From an uncultured Eubacteriales bacterium (GTDB taxonomy: Bacteria; Bacillota; Clostridia; Oscillospirales; Acutalibacteraceae): a stretch of 16,754 bases of DNA. Made by a program: the position numbers and the translations under genes. Shown piece after piece: positions 13,818 through 16,754 of this stretch. Location of the stretch: contig CAKSSR010000036.1 in assembly GCA_934489735.1 (NCBI GenBank), positions 1 to 16,754 on the forward strand, written 5' to 3'. Each line of letters starts with the position of its first letter. Within the stretch, counting starts at the first letter, position 1. The notes under the pieces were generated by a model, which saw only the letters and a program-made list of their open reading frames with translations, did not search any database and was not told the origin of the DNA.

Positions 13818-15035
13818 ATGAATATGCTATATAATACGATGGATTACTTCTATGGATATGTTAACAAAGACAAGGCTGACTCGTTAACAGCTCAAAGTTC
13901 AGAAGTGACTATTGAGGACAATTGGAGAGGAAATATAAGAGCCGGCGCTTTTGAAGGAAATACTAACCTAGTATTACTAAATACCAAGGATATAACAGGC
14001 ATAGAAGACGGAGCATTTAAAGGTTGTGAGCATTTGAAGACACTCATCTTACCAAATATCGAGCAAATTGGAGAAAATGTATTTGAAAATTGTACAGAAC
14101 TGTGTGAAGTAGATGTCAAAAATGATGACATGGCTGAAATAGTCATAAAAAAATTAATAGAATGCGGACTCAAACAAAGAATTGATATGTATATTGCAGA
14201 AAAATTTAAGATATCTATAAAAAATAATTATGCATGTCTATTCAATGACAAAATAAAAAAGATAGCAACAGGCAGAGAATTCGTAGTACCTCAATATTAT
14301 TTCACAGGGGCATTAGAAAATATCATTCCGGCTGGAGCATTTTCATATATAGAGAACTTGATAAAAATAGATACTAATGCAGCAACTATTGTACAGAATT
14401 ACGCATTTTTAAGCTGTAGCAATCTAAGAGAAATATATTTATTAAACTTGAAAGAAATAGCAAACCTCGCATTTGCTAAATGTAACAATCTTAGTGACGT
14501 ATATGTCCGTGAGGAAATGGTGGACAGAGTCAAGGAAGTATTAAAAGAATCAGAATTGCGCCAGCAAGTATATATACATGTCAATGACGAAATAGTAGAC
14601 GCTTTATTGGATAACCTAAGTACAACGGAAAAATTGACTTATACATACGATTCTGCAACAATTCCAGCCTTTTATAAGAAAATCGATGACAACACATTGT
14701 ATAACATTAGCACAGTCAAAATAGATACTAACCAAGTAACTGTCATGGGAAGAGATGTATTAAGAAAATGTACCAGCTTGAAAGAAATATACTTGCCAAA
14801 CGTAGAAAAAATAGGAGATAACTTCTGCAGGGGTTGCCGAAACCTAGAAAAGATAACAGTCAAAGACGAGCCGATGGCAAGCACAATTAAGGGTATGTTT
14901 GATTCATATGATGAATTTAGATCTGTTGACCTTAATATATATATATATGGTAATGATGAACCATTTGCAAAAATTGAAAAAAATGATAAAGAAGCAAGCC
15001 TCTTTAACTATATGAGGAACTATGGGGAATACTAA
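13818..15035 (+). CDS. BspA-like leucine-rich repeat protein 4 (short form, 405 aa)
   Basis: A paralogue with the family N-terminal segment (NKDKADSLTAQSSEVTIED), three LRR-plus-cap super-modules (AFEGNTNLVLLNTKDITGIE; the IDMYIAEKFKISIKNN cap; YLPNVEKIGDNFCRGC with a DLNIYIYGNDEPF cap) and an ending of about 20 residues (LFNYMRNYGEY) without the helical C-terminal domain, as in protein 2. Its 5' leader, AAGGAAGGATGATTAAAA before ATG, is identical to that of gene 3. An (AT)7 tract at 14935-14948 lies inside the third cap; slippage there would shift the frame about 30 codons before the stop. No secretion signal is visible. Its partner and role are unknown. Confidence 0.87.
   Translation: MNMLYNTMDYFYGYVNKDKADSLTAQSSEVTIEDNWRGNIRAGAFEGNTNLVLLNTKDITGIEDGAFKGCEHLKTLILPNIEQIGENVFENCTELCEVDVKNDDMAEIVIKKLIECGLKQRIDMYIAEKFKISIKNNYACLFNDKIKKIATGREFVVPQYYFTGALENIIPAGAFSYIENLIKIDTNAATIVQNYAFLSCSNLREIYLLNLKEIANLAFAKCNNLSDVYVREEMVDRVKEVLKESELRQQVYIHVNDEIVDALLDNLSTTEKLTYTYDSATIPAFYKKIDDNTLYNISTVKIDTNQVTVMGRDVLRKCTSLKEIYLPNVEKIGDNFCRGCRNLEKITVKDEPMASTIKGMFDSYDEFRSVDLNIYIYGNDEPFAKIEKNDKEASLFNYMRNYGEY
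14935..14948 (+). repeat. (AT)7 tract inside LRR gene 4
   Basis: Fourteen bases of perfect AT repeat encode part of the NIYIYG stretch of the third cap. The same cap codons give shorter AT runs in the other paralogues. Slippage by one unit would change the frame near the C terminus. Confidence 0.75.
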
Positions 15036-15083
15036 TTGAAAAGCTCAATAGAAATAGGCTTTAGATATAACAGAAAGAATAAA

Positions 15084-15180
15084 GAAAATATTAAATAATT
15101 CAGGTAAATGCAATAATAGTATAAGAAAATTTAAGAAAAAGTGACTTGATTTTTGTGCTGGTTTGTGATACAATAGAAAT
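15084..15180. repeat. Upstream region of the nuclease gene, repeated at 16334-16429
   Basis: This region, including the promoter, recurs downstream with scattered substitutions and a 1-base gap. Together with the coding similarity it shows that the whole gene unit, not just the coding part, was duplicated in tandem. Confidence 0.8.
15146..15174 (+). promoter_or_regulatory. Promoter of the Rpn-type nuclease gene
   Basis: TTGATT (15146-15151), 17 bases, TACAAT (15169-15174) preceded by TG at 15166-15167. In the downstream copy the matching site is TTGACC-17-TATAGT. Confidence 0.65.
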
Positions 15181-15213
15181 GTACAAGAGAAAACTATGAA
15201 AAGGAGGAGTATT

Positions 15214-16236
15214 ATGAGTGATGAAGAGAAGATTATGAAAAAAAATAAAGAATTGGAAGAAAAAATGAAGGTGTCGTTTGACAGATTTACAAAAAAGGTT
15301 CTGTCATTGAAAAGCGTTGTAGCTAATCTGTTGATGGGATCAGCAGAAGAATATAAAGATTGTAGCTTTGCAGAGGTGATGTCATGCCTGGATACGGATC
15401 CGAAAGTTGGAGAAGAACCAGTTGACGATTCATTTATAATGATGGATAATTCGGGAGGCGAAACGGTATCCGTTAATGATGGACTCCGAAGCTTTGATAC
15501 AAAGTTTAAAGTCAAACTGCCACAGAGTTATAAGGAAAAACATAAGCAGGACGAAAGAGTAAGTGTGATGGTAAACATGGAATCACAAAAAAGTAGTAAT
15601 GTTGGATATCCAATGGAAGCCAGGGGAATCTACTACTTGAGTAGATTAATATCGTCGCAATTTAATGTAGAGTTCAGTAAATCAGAATTTAGTAAAATAT
15701 TGAAAGCCTATTCGTATTGGATATGCATGAACGTACCAGATAATGAAGCTAATACAATTACAAGATATAGCTTTAAACCAGAACATTTAGTAGGGTATCA
15801 TCCAGACTATCCGCATAAATATGATTTGATGACTTTGGTAATGATAAAGATAGGGAAGAATAAGAGTGATGAAAAGATAACAGGGTTGCTATATTCATTA
15901 TTTAAAGAGATTCCACTAAATGGTCTAAATCAAGAGACAAAAGAGAAGCTAGAGAAAGACTATGGAATAAAATTTACAGAAGAATTTATAGAGGAGGCTG
16001 ATGGTATGTGCGTTCTAAGTAAAGAAATTCTGGATATGGGTATGGAAAAAGGCATGGAAAAGGGCCGAAAAGAAGGCCGAGAAGAAGGAATGGAAAAAGG
16101 TCGAGAAAAAGGTGCAATTGAAAGAGCGCTAAATATAGCAGAAAAATTGAGAAAAATCGGCATGCCAGAGGATAAAATAGCTGAGATTGTTGGAATAGAC
16201 AAAGAAACATTAGAGGGTGCTATGAACAACAAATAG
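15214..16236 (+). CDS. Rpn-family PD-(D/E)XK nuclease / putative transposase
   Basis: The start is set at 15214 (MSDEEKI) because AAAGGAGG lies at normal spacing before it; a frame opening at 15196 would include that site. The 340 aa product has the layout of the recombination-promoting (Rpn) PD-(D/E)XK group: a helical N terminus, a nuclease core with DTKFKV (Asp95) and VNMESQ (Glu123-x-Gln125), then YPMEARGIYYLSRLISSQ, a conserved middle (HPDYPHKYDLMTLVMIKIG), a Gly/Glu/Lys helix with repeated GMEKG/GREKG from about residue 276, and a C-terminal helical segment (EKLRKIGMPEDKIAEIVGI). Known Rpn proteins cut DNA and raise recombination; many relatives are annotated as transposases without terminal repeats. 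The core residues look complete, so it may be active. A decayed second copy follows directly. Confidence 0.85.
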   Translation: MSDEEKIMKKNKELEEKMKVSFDRFTKKVLSLKSVVANLLMGSAEEYKDCSFAEVMSCLDTDPKVGEEPVDDSFIMMDNSGGETVSVNDGLRSFDTKFKVKLPQSYKEKHKQDERVSVMVNMESQKSSNVGYPMEARGIYYLSRLISSQFNVEFSKSEFSKILKAYSYWICMNVPDNEANTITRYSFKPEHLVGYHPDYPHKYDLMTLVMIKIGKNKSDEKITGLLYSLFKEIPLNGLNQETKEKLEKDYGIKFTEEFIEEADGMCVLSKEILDMGMEKGMEKGRKEGREEGMEKGREKGAIERALNIAEKLRKIGMPEDKIAEIVGIDKETLEGAMNNK

Positions 16237-16240
16237 TACA

Positions 16241-16279
16241 AAAGAGCATCAGGACTTAAAAATCATGTCTTGATGCTTT
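16241..16279 (+). terminator. Hairpin after the nuclease gene
   Basis: AAAGAGCATCAGGAC (16241-16255) pairs with GTCTTGATGCTTT (16267-16279) with one bulge and one wobble. The T run after it is weak (TAACTTTAT), so it may act as a terminator or only as an mRNA end stabiliser. Confidence 0.55.
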
Positions 16280-16394
16280 AACTTTATACAGACAAAGGAT
16301 AGAATGAATTGAGCAGATAGAAAAAATAATTGAGAAAATATTAAACAATACAGGCAAATGCAATAATAGTATAAGAAAATTTAAGGAAAGTGAT

Positions 16395-16754
16395 TTGACC
16401 TTTATGCTGACTTATGATATAGTGAAGACGTAGGCAAGAAAATTATAAAAAAAACAAAGGAATTGTTTGAAAGATTTACAAAAAAGGTTCTGTCTTTGAA
16501 AAGCTTTGTAACCAACCTATTGATATGATCAGCAAAAGAATATGGAAATTAATGAAGCTAATACAATTACAAGATATAGCTTTAAACCAGAACATTTAGT
16601 AGGAAATCATCCGGACTATCCACATAAATATGATTTGATGACTTTGGTAATGATAAAGATAGGGAAAAATAAGAGTGATGAAAAGATAACAGGGTTGCTA
16701 TATTCATTATTTAAAGAGATTCCACTAAATGGTCTAAATCAAGAGACAAAAGAG
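16395..16754 (+). pseudogene. Decayed second copy of the Rpn-type nuclease gene (runs off the window)
   Basis: The copy keeps the promoter (TTGACC-17-TATAGT, 16395-16423) but has lost about 60 bases that carry the ribosome binding site and ATG. The piece 16469-16549 matches 15280-15360 with 13 mismatches in 81 bases and contains a TGA where the intact gene has GGA. A 380-base deletion (equivalent of 15361-15740) then removes the nuclease core including Asp95 and Glu123, and shifts the frame. From 16551 to the window end it matches 15742-15945 with only 5 differences in 204 bases and no gap. An ATG at 16542 is in frame with this 3' part (MEINEANTITRYSF and on), so a fragment could still be made. 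The end lies outside the window. Confidence 0.85.

Noticed and set aside
8897..15035. Secreted surface adhesins (the usual BspA reading)
   Set aside because: None of the four N termini has a hydrophobic core or cleavage site, and no cell-wall or membrane anchor is seen.
16036..16125. Short tandem DNA repeats in the nuclease gene as a possible CRISPR-like or contingency repeat
   Set aside because: The repeats are imperfect codons for the GMEKG/GREKG helix common in this protein family, with no spacers or constant repeat.
15960..16241. Minus-strand frames rich in Phe/Ser/Pro opposite the nuclease C terminus
   Set aside because: They are a mirror of the GMEKG-type repeats on the coding strand; no start signals.
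1..16754. CRISPR arrays, tRNA or rRNA genes, riboswitches
   Set aside because: No regularly spaced direct repeats, cloverleaf or conserved riboswitch core was noticed on either strand by eye.

Overview
The window looks like chromosomal DNA from a low-GC Firmicute, probably a gut- or rumen-type Clostridium relative. The signs are strong AT richness, AGGAGG-type ribosome binding sites, TTGACA/TATAAT promoters, hairpin-plus-T-run terminators, a GTP-type PEP carboxykinase, BspA-like leucine-rich repeat (LRR) proteins and an Rpn/PD-(D/E)XK transposase-like nuclease. This placement is inferred; there is no rRNA in the window.

Bases 1-4272 hold the housekeeping part. The right end of an IS200/IS605-type element is joined to the 3' part of rimI, followed by tsaD (tRNA t6A synthesis). 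A two-gene minus-strand operon of unknown small proteins (197 and 94 aa) runs from a consensus promoter and converges on tsaD at a two-way terminator. pckG lies divergently from that operon and ends in a strong terminator.

Bases 4278-8896 hold an unrecognised minus-strand operon (461 aa then about 1000 aa, overlapping by 8 bp). Its control region contains a perfect (TA)10 tract between promoter-like elements and two perfect inverted repeats.

Bases 8897-15035 hold four same-strand paralogues of an apparently cytoplasmic BspA-like LRR family (476, 404, 585 and 405 aa). Each is built from about 110-residue super-modules: an LRR block followed by a conserved alpha/beta cap. They are arranged long-short-long-short. 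The two long ones share a C-terminal helical domain and are each followed by a related terminator. The third gene has an internal super-module duplication, and its promoter is a perfect TTGACA-17-TATAAT whose spacer is made of a second (TA)10 tract. That is the architecture expected of a phase-variable promoter.

Bases 15036-16754 hold an Rpn-family nuclease/transposase-like gene and, just downstream, a decayed second copy that runs off the window edge. That copy has lost its start and the 380 bp that encode the nuclease core.

The best candidate for an undescribed system is the block 4278-15035: an orphan two-gene operon facing a modular LRR family, with matching (TA)10 tracts in two of its control regions. 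The functional link between the two halves is inference only.
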